From NCBI GenBank assembly GCA_016177705.1, contig JACOUT010000003.1, forward strand, positions 620,001-684,000: 64,000 nt of DNA, written 5' to 3'. Source of the stretch: Deltaproteobacteria bacterium. Its GTDB lineage: Bacteria > Myxococcota > UBA727 > VGSZ01. Positions 63,591 to 64,000 of this stretch are shown here, piece after piece; positions within the stretch are counted from its first letter, which is position 1, and each line of letters starts with the position of its first letter. The position numbers and the translations under genes were made by a program. The notes under the pieces were generated by a model. It saw nothing but the letters and a program-made list of their open reading frames with translations, searched no databases and was not told the origin of the DNA.

Positions 63591-64000
63591 GCACGAGCGG
63601 CGCGCCGCCGGCGAGCGCCCACACCCACCAGGGGCGCGCCACCTCGAGCAGGAAGCGCGAGGAGCGCTTGGAGAGCATCACCAGCCGCGGCTTGGCGTGC
63701 GGCTGCTCGACGACGGCGACCGAGACGTGATCGAGCGCGCTGCCGGCAAACAGGCCCCAGTCGATGACGAGCGCGCGCGGCAGCCTTGGGCACACGCCCT
63801 GCGCCTCGATGGTGATGGTGCGCGCGCGCTCGCTCCACCGCTGGTACGCGAGGGGGCAGCTCTGGCCGTCGGCGGTCAGGCGCAGCCAGCGCCCAAGGCC
63901 ACCTTCGAGGCAGCGCGACAGCTTCTCCTCCTCGCGCGCGCGCTCGGCGACCGTGAGGTCGGCGTTGCACAGCTCGGGCAGGTCGGCCTCGCCGAGCTGG
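63526..64000 (-). CDS. Partial membrane-anchored protein (5' end outside window)
   Basis: The C-terminal 157 residues of a protein open at the window edge. It has a C-terminal membrane helix (about 25 residues) followed by a short basic tail, so the rest is probably outside the cytoplasm. An ALVIDWGLFAGSAL segment and several Cys lie before it. No family recognised. Confidence 0.7.
   Translation of the reverse strand, partial: QLGEADLPELCNADLTVAERAREEEKLSRCLEGGLGRWLRLTADGQSCPLAYQRWSERARTITIEAQGVCPRLPRALVIDWGLFAGSALDHVSVAVVEQPHAKPRLVMLSKRSSRFLLEVARPWWVWALAGGAPLVLSVAVVVLVLRRRSLAARARG

Overview
The window is very GC-rich, almost gapless bacterial DNA with strong G/C preference at third codon positions. 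The gene content points to an uncultured or little-studied member of the Myxococcota (former Deltaproteobacteria). It has two eukaryote-like Ser/Thr kinases, one fused to AAA+/TPR modules. It also has two sigma54-type enhancer-binding proteins (one with an FHA domain), lipoproteins with Gly-Glu or Gly-Thr-Asp linkers, CotH, LamG and C-type-lectin modules, a Myxococcus-type Cys-rich repeat and a RegB-like kinase. The assignment is an inference from gene content; no 16S gene is present.

Layout. 1-3.2 kb: end of a cytochrome c oxidase operon (subunit I C-terminus, III, IV, a second III-like protein and a small Cys-motif membrane protein). 3.4-9.4 kb: RRM protein, small basic protein, kinase-AAA-TPR giant, TPR protein, and a protein with an N-terminal zinc finger plus two tandem histone folds. 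9.4-19.3 kb: zinc-ribbon SDR, response regulator, YccF, penicillin-acylase-like hydrolase, GIDE-like protein, FHA enhancer-binding protein and a DUF4382 lipoprotein behind a candidate sigma54 promoter. 19.4-26.3 kb: CotH/lectin lipoprotein, isoquinoline-oxidoreductase-like molybdoenzyme pair, lspA, acetyltransferase, lipoprotein. 26.3-35.2 kb: DPP-IV-like peptidase, mtnA, surface/lipoproteins, DUF3089 lipase-like protein. 35.2-41.9 kb: RegB-like kinase with an NtrC-like regulator, then M23 peptidase, PilZ and REC-GGDEF (a c-di-GMP module). 42-45.7 kb: beta-barrel, J-like, YIP1-like and caspase-like proteins and a 44-residue small protein. 46-51 kb: tRNA-Ile(GAT), ftsE-ftsX-envC, lipoprotein, DUF1460 hydrolase, methyltransferase. 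51-56 kb: TPR protein, jag-like gene, yidC, queF, small membrane and thioredoxin-fold proteins. 56.5-64 kb: SMUG1 glycosylase divergent from a DTW tRNA modification enzyme, SCP2 and glyoxalase-like proteins, rlmI-like methyltransferase, a second Ser/Thr kinase and a partial gene at the edge.

Two regulatory patterns stand out. First, about eighteen genes on both strands have a TAnnnT-like -10 hexamer ending 6-8 bases before the start codon, several with a -35 box at 16-18 bp and no Shine-Dalgarno sequence, which implies widespread leaderless transcription. Second, the gap between the FHA enhancer-binding protein and the divergent DUF4382 lipoprotein holds paired GTCC-S-GGAC palindromes and a TGG-N8-TTGC sigma54 element, which looks like a complete local regulatory circuit. 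The most unusual protein is the zinc-finger/histone-doublet at 8.7-9.4 kb. No CRISPR array, insertion sequence, prophage or rRNA was seen, and no gene-free stretch exceeds 300 bases.
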